Below, in pieces: positions 27,234 to 35,934 of a stretch of 64,000 nt of DNA. The DNA is from an uncultured Lachnospiraceae bacterium (lineage in GTDB: Bacteria; Bacillota; Clostridia; Lachnospirales; Lachnospiraceae): assembly GCA_910586725.1 (NCBI GenBank), contig CAJUJL010000002.1:79742-143741 (forward strand), in the 5' to 3' direction. The notes below the pieces were generated by a model, which had not been told where the DNA came from, ran no database searches, and saw nothing but the letters and a program-made list of their open reading frames with translations. The translations under genes were made by a program, and so were the position numbers. Numbering within the stretch: position 1 is the stretch's first letter; every line of letters starts with the position of its first letter.

Positions 27234-27629
27234 ATGGAGAAGATCACAAATCGATTTACATCCATTGAACAGGTAGCGGGCAGGTATTTAAAGCCGAAAG
27301 AAAATACGGCGGCTGCAAAAGACGCGCAGGTTTCTTTTGATGAGATTTTGCGCCGGAAGCAGTCGGAGGATACATCTGAGCTGAAATTTTCCAAGCACGC
27401 TTCCATGAGACTGGAAGAGAGGAATATCAGCCTTACGATGGAGCAGAATGCCCGTCTGGAAAGCGGTGTTGCAAAAGCAAGTGAAAAAGGCATCAGGGAT
27501 TCCCTGGTTATGATTGATTCTCTGGCGTTTATTGTAAACGTTCCGAATAAGACAGTAGTAACCGCAATGGATCAGGCAGAACAACAGGATAATATATTTA
27601 CAAATATTGATGGCGCTGTCATTATGTAG
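27234..27629 (+). CDS. TIGR02530-type flagellar operon protein
   Basis: 131 residues matching the small family found between flgD and flgE in Firmicutes. The core reads FSKHASMRLEERNISLTMEQ (about residues 52-71), then GVAKASEKGIRDSLVMIDSLAFIVNVPN and a C-terminal IFTNIDGAVIM. No function is established for the family. Its place and co-transcription suggest a role in hook assembly or in regulating it. There is no signal peptide, as for other flagellar export substrates. Confidence 0.85.
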   Translation: MEKITNRFTSIEQVAGRYLKPKENTAAAKDAQVSFDEILRRKQSEDTSELKFSKHASMRLEERNISLTMEQNARLESGVAKASEKGIRDSLVMIDSLAFIVNVPNKTVVTAMDQAEQQDNIFTNIDGAVIM

Positions 27630-27707
27630 CCGGACCTTAGGGAGGCGATGGCTCCTGACCGATAGATGGAGCGGACAGTCCGAAGAATTTTAGGAGGTCA
27701 TTTCATT

Positions 27708-29453
27708 ATGATGAGATCATTATTCTCTGCTGTGTCAGGTCTTAAGACACATCAGACAAAAATGGACGTAATTGGTAACAACATTGCAAACGTAAATACC
27801 GTAGCGTTCAAATCTACAGCAACTACATTCAGTGAAATTATGTATCAGACAGTTTCAAACGCATCCGGTGCAAATGCAACGACAGGAAAAGGCGGTGTCA
27901 ACGCAAGGCAGATTGGTCTTGGCGTTACCACCGGATCTAACAAGGTTTCCATTGCATCTCCTGGTGCGGCGGAGACGACCGGAGACGGTTTTGATATTCG
28001 TTTGACAGACAAAGTAACGACTAATTTCTTTATTGTAAACACAGGAACACAGAATTTATTTACAAGAGCCGGTTCTTTTTATGTGGACGGTGCAGGAAAT
28101 CTTGCAATGACATCTACCGGTTACACGGTAATGGGATGGCAGGTTGATGAAACAACAGGTGAAATCAAGAAAGATACCGTATCTGCATTGCGTATTATGC
28201 AGGAGAAAAATCTTACTTCTCCGCCGGAAGCAACGACAAAAGGAACGGTTGCGGGCACTATGGATAAAAATGATCCGGATGTGATCAGCAAAGACGGTTA
28301 TATGATGAACCTGACGTTCTACGATAAGTTAGGATACAGCTATACGGCAAGGCTTGCCGTAAAAGTAACGGATCCTGTGACGGAAAGCTATACGGTAGAG
28401 CTGGCCGACATCCTGGATGCCAATAATGTTTCCGTATATGACAAATATCTGGCTGACGGAGGAGACGAGACTTTAGTATTTGGTAAAACCACAACAGAGA
28501 CGAAGTCATATCCGATTCAGAGTTCTGATATTACATATCTGGCAACGCAAGGCAATATTACGGCGGCTCAGGGATGGGCAGGAGCCGGACATTACTATAA
28601 GTATACTACATGGAATGTAGCCACCAATACGGAAACAGTCGCATACAAAAAGATAGACTTTGACTGGGCCAATGATTCCTATACGATTCCGGAGATTACA
28701 TACACGAAGAATGATGGAACTCCAGGCACGATTAAGGAGAAGAAAGGTACGATTTCCGTGGATTACGGAATTCCGGCAGATCAGCTCCAGACGCCTGCGG
28801 CATCTACCAGTACGGCAGTGCCAAGATCATACATTGATAACAATGGCGCATATGTATACGTAGGACCGGCCGTGAATTATGAGTTAAAGTTCAATAAGGA
28901 CGACGGTGTTTTCAGTTATGTCGGCGCGCCGGGATCGAGTTCCGTATCTTTGAAAATGAGCGCTTTGGGCGAGAATTTTTCTGATATAGAAATTGACTTT
29001 TCGTCCTGTCAGGCAGCTGACAATGGCGGTAAGACAACATTGGGAGCTGACCGCGGCATTAAGAACGGAAGTGAAGGCGCGGGAAAGGCGTTGGGCGCTA
29101 TGATCGGCATCAGCGTGAACAATGACGGCAGAATATATGGTTCCTATGATAACGGTAATACGGTATTGTTAGGACAGATTGCAGTAGCGCAGTTTGCAAA
29201 TGCTTCCGGTTTGGAAAAAGTAGGTGAAAACTGTTATACAACAACATTGAACTCCGGTGATTTCGATGGAATCGGCGTAGAAATCGCGGCAGACGGAAGC
29301 AGTATGATTTCCGGTGAGCTTGAGATGTCTAATGTTGATTTATCTACAGAGTTCACACAGATGATCATTACCCAGAGAGGATTCCAGTCGAATTCACGTG
29401 TAATCACTACTTCAGACACACTTTTGGAAGAATTGATTAATCTGAAGCGTTAA
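27708..29453 (+). CDS. flgE: flagellar hook protein FlgE
   Basis: Subunit of the hook. 581 residues start at the ATG at 27708, 10 bases after TAGGAGG; the open frame extends upstream to 27666 without a ribosome site. The N-terminus MMRSLFSAVSGLKTHQTKMD and NNIANVNTVAFKSTATTF is the axial-protein D0/D1 signature. The C-terminus has SNVDLSTEFTQMIITQRGF and DTLLEELINLKR. At 581 residues it is longer than the enterobacterial protein, with the excess in the variable surface domains (about 180-440). It ends before a strong terminator, so it closes the first half of the operon. Confidence 0.95.
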   Translation: MMRSLFSAVSGLKTHQTKMDVIGNNIANVNTVAFKSTATTFSEIMYQTVSNASGANATTGKGGVNARQIGLGVTTGSNKVSIASPGAAETTGDGFDIRLTDKVTTNFFIVNTGTQNLFTRAGSFYVDGAGNLAMTSTGYTVMGWQVDETTGEIKKDTVSALRIMQEKNLTSPPEATTKGTVAGTMDKNDPDVISKDGYMMNLTFYDKLGYSYTARLAVKVTDPVTESYTVELADILDANNVSVYDKYLADGGDETLVFGKTTTETKSYPIQSSDITYLATQGNITAAQGWAGAGHYYKYTTWNVATNTETVAYKKIDFDWANDSYTIPEITYTKNDGTPGTIKEKKGTISVDYGIPADQLQTPAASTSTAVPRSYIDNNGAYVYVGPAVNYELKFNKDDGVFSYVGAPGSSSVSLKMSALGENFSDIEIDFSSCQAADNGGKTTLGADRGIKNGSEGAGKALGAMIGISVNNDGRIYGSYDNGNTVLLGQIAVAQFANASGLEKVGENCYTTTLNSGDFDGIGVEIAADGSSMISGELEMSNVDLSTEFTQMIITQRGFQSNSRVITTSDTLLEELINLKR

Positions 29454-29517
29454 CATATGCTAAAAAAGGTATATAAAGTATGGGTATTCCATTTTAGCAC
29501 AAGATGTGGTACTATGT

Positions 29518-29563
29518 GTATATGGTCTGGCTTACAGCGCCAGACCATATACATTTTTCTGTT
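29518..29563 (+). terminator. strong rho-independent terminator between flgE and motA
   Basis: GTATATGGTCTGGC (29518-29531) and GCCAGACCATATAC (29539-29552) are perfect 14-base arms with a 7-base loop, followed by ATTTTTCTGTTTT. It sits 64 bases after flgE, inside the fla operon. Confidence 0.92.
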
Positions 29564-29586
29564 TTAAAAAAAATTCAATATGCTTA

Positions 29587-29615
29587 TAGACAATTGTATT
29601 AAAATTTAGTAAACT
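29587..29615 (+). promoter_or_regulatory. candidate promoter of the motA part of the operon
   Basis: TAGACA (29587-29592), a 17-base spacer, then TAAACT (29610-29615). The hexamers match 5 and 4 of 6 positions. An independent promoter is expected because a strong terminator lies just upstream. Confidence 0.4.
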
Positions 29616-29681
29616 AGTATGCAAAGAGTTTTAATGTGTCCTATGTTTACGAATGAATAAAAAAATAGGTAGGTGAGGGTT

Positions 29682-30464
29682 TTGGACATAGCATCTTTAT
29701 TGGGCATAGTTCTTGGAATGGTAATGGTTGTTTATGGTATTATATCAAATGGGGCAAGTATTCCGGGTTATTTGGATTTGCCGTCAACTGTCATTACCAT
29801 TGGAGGTTCTCTGGCGGGTGTTTTGGGTTCCCACAAGCTAAAGGATTTTATCGGTGGGTTCAAAAGTATGGCTCTTGTTTTTAAGGATGAAGTTATGGAT
29901 GCGGGAGCAGTTATCAGCAATGTAATTAACCTTGCAAATGTGGCCAGAAAAGAAGGGCTTCTGGCGTTGGAAGAGGCATCTGGCGACATTGAAGATCCAT
30001 TCCTTAAGAAAGGGATTATGCTGGTGGTGGACGGTACGGATGCAGAACTTGTCCGGGGGATTCTGGAAACGGAACTGGTTTGTCTGGAAGAGCGCCATAA
30101 GAAAGTCATTGGATTCTGGGAAAAGTGGGCTGAACTTGGTCCTGCATGGGGAATGATCGGAACATTGATTGGTCTTGTAAACATGTTGAACAACATGGAA
30201 GACGCTTCGGCAATCGGGCCCGCTATGGCGGTTGCGTTGCTGACTACTTTGTATGGTTCCATGATTGCAAACTGGCTGTGTGCGCCGATTGCAGCTAAGA
30301 TGAAAGTCAACAACGATTTGGAAGTTATTGTAAAAGAAGTCATGGTAGAAGGTCTTTTGTCAATTCAGGCAGGAGAGAATCCGCGTGTAATTGAAGAAAA
30401 GCTTAAGTCCTTCTTATCACCGGCGGTCAGAAATGAAGTTGGTGATGCTGGAGGTGAAGAATAG
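29682..30464 (+). CDS. motA: flagellar motor stator protein MotA
   Basis: With MotB it forms the ion channel that powers rotation. 260 residues starting with TTG at 29682 (MDIASLLGIVLGM), with AGGTGA close upstream; an in-frame GTG at 29673 overlaps that ribosome site. Four membrane helices are visible (about 1-22, 30-50, 145-170, 180-205). The cytoplasmic loop holds the charged residues that contact FliG. The segment WAELGPAWGMIGTLIGLV is the MotA/TolQ/ExbB signature. It overlaps motB by one base. Confidence 0.94.
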   Translation: MDIASLLGIVLGMVMVVYGIISNGASIPGYLDLPSTVITIGGSLAGVLGSHKLKDFIGGFKSMALVFKDEVMDAGAVISNVINLANVARKEGLLALEEASGDIEDPFLKKGIMLVVDGTDAELVRGILETELVCLEERHKKVIGFWEKWAELGPAWGMIGTLIGLVNMLNNMEDASAIGPAMAVALLTTLYGSMIANWLCAPIAAKMKVNNDLEVIVKEVMVEGLLSIQAGENPRVIEEKLKSFLSPAVRNEVGDAGGEE

Positions 30465-31273
30465 TGGCGAAAAAGAAGCAGGAAGACGCACCAAAAGGCT
30501 CACCGGCATGGATGGCTACATTTAGTGATCTGATGAATCTGCTATTGTGTTTCTTCGTATTGCTCTTTTCCATGTCAACTGTCGATGCAGAAAAGTTTGA
30601 AATGGTGGTTGCATCTTTGCAAAGCAGTTTCAGTGTTTTGCCTTCCGGGGGTTCTTCGATTGGAGAAGGAGAGCTGATTTCTTCAGGCATCAGCCAGTTA
30701 AAAGATTTCAGTATGTTTTTTGAGCAGTTCACTTCAGAAGGAGAGCAGAACGAGCAGGAGGAGAAGGAAAAAGACTTAAAGGAAACATATGAAGAAGAAG
30801 CTTTGAAAGAATCGGAAGAAATGGCCGAAGAAATCAGCCGTCAGATGGAAGGCTATGGAATTCAGAATCAAGTGGAAGTGGAATTTAACGCACAATATGT
30901 TCTTCTGACTTTAAACGGGGCTTTGCTGTTCGATTCGGGTAAATCGGAGATACGAGAGGACGCATATCCTCTGGTGGATAAAATAGGAGCCATTCTTACC
31001 AGTTATGGCAGCAATATTATAGAAATAGAAGGTCACACAGATAACGTACCGATTTCCAATGATAAATATGAAAATAACGATGTGCTTTCGATGTATCGTG
31101 CTTTAAGCGTTGCAAATTATATCAGAAGCATTACAAATTTGGAAGCGAGTCTATTGAAATCCTCAGGGCGGGGGGAATATGTTCCTGTTGCAGATAATGC
31201 GACGCCGGAAGGCCGCGCCCGTAACCGAAGGGTAGAGGTAAAAATTTATAATTCTTATAGTACGAATTATTAA
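30464..31273 (+). CDS. motB: flagellar motor protein MotB
   Basis: Stator subunit that anchors to peptidoglycan. 269 residues start with GTG at 30464, with GGAGGTGAA upstream, overlapping the motA stop by one base. One membrane helix (about 17-40) carries the ion-binding Asp in ATFSDLMNLLLCFF. An acidic plug/linker (about 85-125) and the OmpA-like domain follow, with IEIEGHTDNVPIS and ARNRRVEVKIY. Whether the motor uses protons or sodium cannot be decided from these residues alone. Confidence 0.94.
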   Translation: MAKKKQEDAPKGSPAWMATFSDLMNLLLCFFVLLFSMSTVDAEKFEMVVASLQSSFSVLPSGGSSIGEGELISSGISQLKDFSMFFEQFTSEGEQNEQEEKEKDLKETYEEEALKESEEMAEEISRQMEGYGIQNQVEVEFNAQYVLLTLNGALLFDSGKSEIREDAYPLVDKIGAILTSYGSNIIEIEGHTDNVPISNDKYENNDVLSMYRALSVANYIRSITNLEASLLKSSGRGEYVPVADNATPEGRARNRRVEVKIYNSYSTNY

Positions 31274-31295
31274 TATCTGAGAAAGGAACAGGCAA

Positions 31296-31808
31296 ATGAA
31301 GAAAAATCTTATTACAGTTGTTATTTTGGCATTAGTTTTGGTAAATCTGATATTAACGGCTATTTTGACAATCACTATTTTGCCACAGACAAAGAAGGCG
31401 AATGAGTTGATTACTCAGGTTTGCAGCGCGATCAATTTAGAGCTTAGAAGCGGATCTGTGACATCCGATTCCATGAGCGTTCCAATTGACAAAGTTGCTT
31501 CCCATGATATTCCGGAGATGACGATTAATTTAAAGGACAGCGGAGACGGCAAGTCTCATTATGCAACGGTCAGCGTATCCCTTTCTATGAATACGGAAAG
31601 CGACGGTTACAAGGAGTATGGCGAAACAATGGCGGAAAGAGACAGTCTGATTAAGAGCCAGATCAATGCAGTGGTTTCCGGATATACATACGAAGAATTT
31701 ACGGCGAATCAGCAGGAAGTGCAGAATGCTATTCTGGCTGACTTGCAGAAGCTTTTCAGCTCTGATTTTATTGTCAGCGTAGGATTTCCTACGGTTACGT
31801 CTCAATAA
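31296..31808 (+). CDS. fliL: flagellar basal body-associated protein FliL
   Basis: Stator-associated single-pass membrane protein. 170 residues with a membrane segment at about residues 4-28 and a C-terminal extracellular domain ending in IVSVGFPTVTSQ. The family pattern (HYATVSVSLSMNTES and a helix before 'LFSSDFIV') is present. It sits between motB and fliM, the usual place. Confidence 0.88.
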   Translation: MKKNLITVVILALVLVNLILTAILTITILPQTKKANELITQVCSAINLELRSGSVTSDSMSVPIDKVASHDIPEMTINLKDSGDGKSHYATVSVSLSMNTESDGYKEYGETMAERDSLIKSQINAVVSGYTYEEFTANQQEVQNAILADLQKLFSSDFIVSVGFPTVTSQ

Positions 31809-31840
31809 TAAAAAACACACTAGGCAGGTGGTGAAATTTC

Positions 31841-32821
31841 ATGGGTGATGTGTTATCCCAGAGCGAAATTGACAGTTTATTGCGGGCATTGAGCGATGGA
31901 GAACTTGATGTAGATGAAATAAAAGACGCTCCTGAAAAAGTAATTAAAAACTATGATTTCGCAAGACCATCCAAGTTCTCTAAAGAACATTTAAGAACTT
32001 TGGAAATTATATTTGAACATTATGGAAGGTTATTGTCCACCAATCTTCCGGTATATTTGAGGAAAAGCGTTCAGGTTGAAGTGATGAACTCTGAAGCGGT
32101 TACTTATTCTGAATTTTCGAATGCGCTTTCAAATCCGGTGCTGTTGGGAATTGTGGATGTGGAACCCCTGAGTGGCAATATTCTCCTTGAAGTGGCTTCA
32201 AATCTTGGATATACGACAGTAGACCGTATGCTGGGAGGAATCGGCCTGCCGCTTGATAAAAGCCGTGAGTTTTCTGAAATTGAACTTCTTATCATTGAAA
32301 GAATTATGTCTGTTTGCGTGGAGCTTTTGCGGGAGCCGTGGCAGAATGTAGAAGACATACATCCAAGGCTTGAGCGAATAGAGACGAATTCACAGTTTGC
32401 CCAGTTTATTTCCCCAAACGAAATGATTGCTCTTGTAACTATTAATATCCGGATTGGAGATATTGAAGGGCTGATGAATGTTTGTCTTCCGTTTATGTCA
32501 TTGGAACCTGTGATGGATAAGCTGAATACGAAATACTGGTATTCCAATATTAAGAAGGACAATGAAGAAGAGTATACGGAAGCGATTCAGGGTCTCATTT
32601 CAAGAGCGCCGGTGCCAATAAAAGCGTATCTTGGAAAGAGTACGGTTTCTGTACAGGATTTTACAAATCTGCAGATTGGGGATATTATTCGTTTGGATTC
32701 AAAGGTAGATAAAGAACTGGATGTATATGTTGGAAATATTCGAAAATTTACTGCATTGCCCGGAGCTTCCGGCAATCAATATGCGGTAAGAGTTACATCA
32801 GTAATCGGAGAGGAGCAGTAG
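31841..32821 (+). CDS. fliM: flagellar motor switch protein FliM
   Basis: C-ring protein that binds phosphorylated CheY and sets rotation direction. 326 residues. The N-terminal CheY-binding peptide LSQSEIDSLLRAL is at residues 5-17. The middle domain has DFARPSKFSKEHLRTLEIIFEH, and the C-terminal SpoA domain (about 245-320) has DFTNLQIGDIIRLDS. An AGGTGGTGA ribosome site precedes it. It lies 4 bases before fliY. Confidence 0.96.
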   Translation: MGDVLSQSEIDSLLRALSDGELDVDEIKDAPEKVIKNYDFARPSKFSKEHLRTLEIIFEHYGRLLSTNLPVYLRKSVQVEVMNSEAVTYSEFSNALSNPVLLGIVDVEPLSGNILLEVASNLGYTTVDRMLGGIGLPLDKSREFSEIELLIIERIMSVCVELLREPWQNVEDIHPRLERIETNSQFAQFISPNEMIALVTINIRIGDIEGLMNVCLPFMSLEPVMDKLNTKYWYSNIKKDNEEEYTEAIQGLISRAPVPIKAYLGKSTVSVQDFTNLQIGDIIRLDSKVDKELDVYVGNIRKFTALPGASGNQYAVRVTSVIGEEQ

Positions 32822-32825
32822 GACA

Positions 32826-33959
32826 ATGGATGGAATGTTATCACAGGAAGAAATCAGCGCCCTGTTAAATGAGTCGGGAGTTTCTGATGTTGGTGAACAA
32901 CCGCTTACTGATACGGAGAAGGATGCAATTGGTGAGGTTGCAAATATCAGTATGGGTACGGCGGCGACAACTTTGTTTTCATTGGTAAACAGAAAAGTTG
33001 ATATATCAACGCCAGTTGTATCTTTTGCTACATGGGACGATATTGTAGCGGCTTATGAAAGACCATGTGTATTTATCCGGATTGGATATACCGTGGGATT
33101 AGATGGAAGCAATGTTCTGGTCTTAAAAGAACATGATGTAAAAGTAATTACGGATTTGATGATGGGAGGAGACGGAACAAATACCGAGGAAAAACTTGGT
33201 GAATTGCATTTGAGTGCGATTAGTGAGGCCATGAACCAGATGATGGGTTCGGCAGCCACGTCACTGTCCTCTATGTTGAATAAGATGATCGACATCAGTC
33301 CGCCGGAAGCAGATGTGGTAGATCTGACAGAAACGTTAGACGGCGGTTCAATCGACAGTTTTCTTGCCGGTCAGTTTGTAAAAATTTCTTTTCGTATGGA
33401 AATAGGCGATTTGGTTGACAGCCAGATTATGCAGTTATATCCTTTTTCTTTTGCAAAAGAAATGTATGCCAGCATATCAAAGAACATGGAAAGAGATGCG
33501 GATTCAGCTGCCATATCCGAAAGCAGTCAGAATAGTCAGCCGGCTTCGCAGCAGTCTGCGGCAGCACAGCCTGTTCAGGCGCAGCCGGTTATGCAGCAGC
33601 CGATGATGGGCCAGCCAATGATGGGCCAGCCGATGGCGGCAGCACAGCCGGTTATGTCACAGCCCGTCAATGTTCAGCCGGCACAATTTCAGGCGTTTTC
33701 ACCGGGTATGAGTCCGGCGTTGCAGTCAGAGAATATTGATTTGATTATGGATGTGCCACTTGATGTTACCGTTGAGTTGGGAAGAACCAGTAAGTCCATA
33801 CAGGAGATACTTGATTTTGTACCTGGAACAATAATTGAATTAAACAAAATTGCCGGGGAGCCGATTGATGTACTTGTAAATGGAAAATATGTGGCAAAGG
33901 GCGAAGTTGTTGTAATTGAAGAAAATTTTGGTGTTAGAATTACTGAAATTATAAAATAA
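32826..33959 (+). CDS. fliY: flagellar motor switch phosphatase FliY (FliN/CheC fusion)
   Basis: C-ring protein that also dephosphorylates CheY-P. 377 residues: an N-terminal peptide like that of FliM (MLSQEEISALLN), a CheC-type phosphatase domain with two active-site helices (IGEVANISMGTAATTL near residue 36 and ISEAMNQMMGSAATSL near residue 131, with the needed Glu and Asn), a Gln/Pro/Met-rich low-complexity linker (about residues 235-295), then the FliN-type SpoA domain (about 300-375). FliY replaces FliN in Firmicutes, and no separate fliN is present here. Confidence 0.95.
   Translation: MDGMLSQEEISALLNESGVSDVGEQPLTDTEKDAIGEVANISMGTAATTLFSLVNRKVDISTPVVSFATWDDIVAAYERPCVFIRIGYTVGLDGSNVLVLKEHDVKVITDLMMGGDGTNTEEKLGELHLSAISEAMNQMMGSAATSLSSMLNKMIDISPPEADVVDLTETLDGGSIDSFLAGQFVKISFRMEIGDLVDSQIMQLYPFSFAKEMYASISKNMERDADSAAISESSQNSQPASQQSAAAQPVQAQPVMQQPMMGQPMMGQPMAAAQPVMSQPVNVQPAQFQAFSPGMSPALQSENIDLIMDVPLDVTVELGRTSKSIQEILDFVPGTIIELNKIAGEPIDVLVNGKYVAKGEVVVIEENFGVRITEIIK
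33597..33640 (+). repeat. 15-base tandem repeat in the fliY linker
   Basis: Units CAGCCGATGATGGGC, CAGCCAATGATGGGC and a partial third copy encode QPMMG repeats. It keeps the reading frame, so copy number could change linker length without loss of function. Confidence 0.7.
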
Positions 33960-33976
33960 GAATAGGAGATTAAAAG

Positions 33977-34339
33977 ATGGGTAAGAACGTTTTAATTTGT
34001 GATGACGCGGCATTTATGAGGATGATGATTAAAGATATTTTAACGAAAAACGGTTATAATATCGCAGGTGAAGCTGAAAATGGAAAGAAAGCTGTTGAGA
34101 AATTCAACGAGACAAAACCGGATCTGGTGCTTATGGATATTACAATGCCTGAGATGGATGGCATTCAGGCGTTGAAGAAGATAAAGGAAATGGATCCTGG
34201 CGCCTGTGTTATCATGTGTTCTGCAATGGGACAGCAGGCAATGGTAATAGAGGCAATCCAGTCGGGCGCCAAGGACTTTATTGTAAAGCCGTTCCAGGCG
34301 GAGCGCGTGCTGGAAGCCGTGAAAAAGGTAATAGGATAA
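33977..34339 (+). CDS. cheY: chemotaxis response regulator CheY
   Basis: Single receiver domain that carries the signal from CheA to the motor switch. 120 residues with the acidic pair in ICDDAAFMRM (about residues 8-9), the phosphorylated Asp in LVLMDITMPEMDG (about residue 53), and the conserved Lys in FIVKPFQ (about residue 104). It sits between fliY and fliO, as in Bacillus. It ends 1 base before the fliO start. Confidence 0.95.
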   Translation: MGKNVLICDDAAFMRMMIKDILTKNGYNIAGEAENGKKAVEKFNETKPDLVLMDITMPEMDGIQALKKIKEMDPGACVIMCSAMGQQAMVIEAIQSGAKDFIVKPFQAERVLEAVKKVIG

Positions 34340-34340
34340 T

Positions 34341-34721
34341 ATGTATATTGCAGCCATGCAGTTATCTTCTGTTTCCAGTTTCATGCAGTTGATTTTCGTG
34401 CTGATCATTTTTATATTTGTCCTTGTCATTACATATGTGGCGACACGCTGGATTGCAGGTTATCAAAAGGGACAAAGTTTCAACAGAAATTTGAAAGTGA
34501 TTGAAACGTTAAAGATTGCTCAGAACAAATATATTCAGATTATAGAGGCCGGGGATGAATATCTGGTTATAGCGCATGGTAAAGATGAGGTGCGGCTGCT
34601 TACGAAGTTGACAAGAGAGCAGCTGGGAATATTGCCGTCAGAGGAAGACATGGCAAAAGTTGGGACAGATAGTTTCAAGGAGTTATTAGAAAAATTCAGG
34701 AAGCATATACCGAAGAAGTAG
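34341..34721 (+). CDS. fliO: flagellar biosynthesis protein FliO
   Basis: Small membrane factor that helps FliP-FliR complex assembly. 126 residues with one membrane helix (about 15-38) and a basic cytoplasmic tail with the FliO pattern LKVIETLKIAQNKYIQIIEAGDEYLVIA. The start at 34341 is 1 base after cheY. An internal in-frame ATG at 34356 would give a form five residues shorter. Position before fliP supports the call, as FliO is poorly conserved. Confidence 0.88.
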   Translation: MYIAAMQLSSVSSFMQLIFVLIIFIFVLVITYVATRWIAGYQKGQSFNRNLKVIETLKIAQNKYIQIIEAGDEYLVIAHGKDEVRLLTKLTREQLGILPSEEDMAKVGTDSFKELLEKFRKHIPKK

Positions 34722-34734
34722 ACTGGGATTGATT

Positions 34735-35631
34735 ATGAGTAAATTTAAAAAGTTATATTGTGCTTTATCTGTCATATTTGCAGTTGTAATACTGTTTGGC
34801 AGTATTGTTCTGCTCAAAGGACAGACCGTTTATGCGACAGGGACGACCAATAATCCTCCCTTAGATTACGATCAGGCGCTGGACGGAATAAAAGCGCCAA
34901 CGGGCGATGATATTGAAGAACCAAGTGATCAGCGGAATAGGCCGTTAGGAAGCGCTACTTCTGACAGTACAAACGGAGTCTTTTTTGGTTACAACAATGA
35001 AGAGGGGACTTTGTCCGGCTCCATTCGAATTTTGCTGGTACTTACAATTATTTCACTGGCGCCGTCTCTGCTGATTATGGTGACGTCATTTACCAGAATT
35101 TCAATTGTTCTGCATTTTTTGCGGACAGCAGTTGGTACGCAGACATCTCCGCCAAATCAGGTTTTGATAGGTCTTGCTTTGTTTTTGACGTTTTTTATTA
35201 TGCAGCCGGTATTTTCCGAGATAAATGAAAAGGCGATAAAACCCTTTGACGCGGGTGAGATTACACAGGAAGAAGCAATCGAAATTGGCAGCGAGCCGTT
35301 GCGGGAATTTATGAATGGACAAGTACAGACAAAGGACATTGATTTATTCATTCAAATTTCCGGAGAGACGTATGAAAGTTATGAAGAAGTGCCGTTTTCT
35401 ATTTTAATTCCGAGCTTTGTAATCAGTGAGCTCCGAACGGCGTTTATTATAGGATTTTTATTATATATTCCGTTTATTGTGATTGATATGGTAGTATCTT
35501 CCGTGCTTATGTCCATGGGTATGATGATGCTCCCGCCTACAACAATTTCGATGCCGTTTAAAATATTATTGTTTATTTTGGCGGACGGATGGAATATGGT
35601 GATCGGAAGTCTTGTTAGGACGTTTTATTAA
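34735..35631 (+). CDS. fliP: flagellar type III export gate protein FliP
   Basis: Core of the export gate. 298 residues from the ATG at 34735 (GGGA upstream). A cleavable signal peptide is at the N-terminus (hydrophobic about 8-28, then VYATG). Four further membrane segments follow. Family signatures: LLIMVTSFTRISIVLHFLR (about residue 103), a conserved cytoplasmic loop, and the C-terminal PPTTISMPFKILLFILADGW. A variable stretch of about 60 residues precedes the first conserved membrane segment. Confidence 0.95.
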   Translation: MSKFKKLYCALSVIFAVVILFGSIVLLKGQTVYATGTTNNPPLDYDQALDGIKAPTGDDIEEPSDQRNRPLGSATSDSTNGVFFGYNNEEGTLSGSIRILLVLTIISLAPSLLIMVTSFTRISIVLHFLRTAVGTQTSPPNQVLIGLALFLTFFIMQPVFSEINEKAIKPFDAGEITQEEAIEIGSEPLREFMNGQVQTKDIDLFIQISGETYESYEEVPFSILIPSFVISELRTAFIIGFLLYIPFIVIDMVVSSVLMSMGMMMLPPTTISMPFKILLFILADGWNMVIGSLVRTFY

Positions 35632-35653
35632 GACTTGATGGGAGGAATATTCG

Positions 35654-35926
35654 ATGATTACACAGGGAGATATAATTGCAATTGCAAAAGATGCTATTTA
35701 TACGATTATTATAACATCGGCTCCTTTGTTGTTGGCATCTTTGGTGATCGGATTAATTATCAGTATCTTTCAGACGGTTACCTCAATTCAGGAGCAGACG
35801 CTTACCTTTGTGCCTAAAATTTTAGCGGTTTTTGTAGGGATTATGCTGATTGGTCCATGGATGATGGATGTTCTTTCCGATTTTATGTCAAGACTGTGGT
35901 CAGACTTTAGTATTTACTTAAGCTAG
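35654..35926 (+). CDS. fliQ: flagellar type III export gate protein FliQ
   Basis: 90-residue export gate subunit with two membrane helices (about 14-38 and 50-72) and the family motif ISIFQTVTSIQEQTLTFVPK. Strong GGAGGAA ribosome site. It lies between fliP and fliR as usual. Confidence 0.95.
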   Translation: MITQGDIIAIAKDAIYTIIITSAPLLLASLVIGLIISIFQTVTSIQEQTLTFVPKILAVFVGIMLIGPWMMDVLSDFMSRLWSDFSIYLS

Positions 35927-35934
35927 GTTGTGTT

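Noticed and set aside
27652..27664. GACCGATAG before flgE as a SigD -10
   Set aside because: It resembles GCCGATAT but no TAAA lies 14-16 bases upstream and it is within the fla operon leader.
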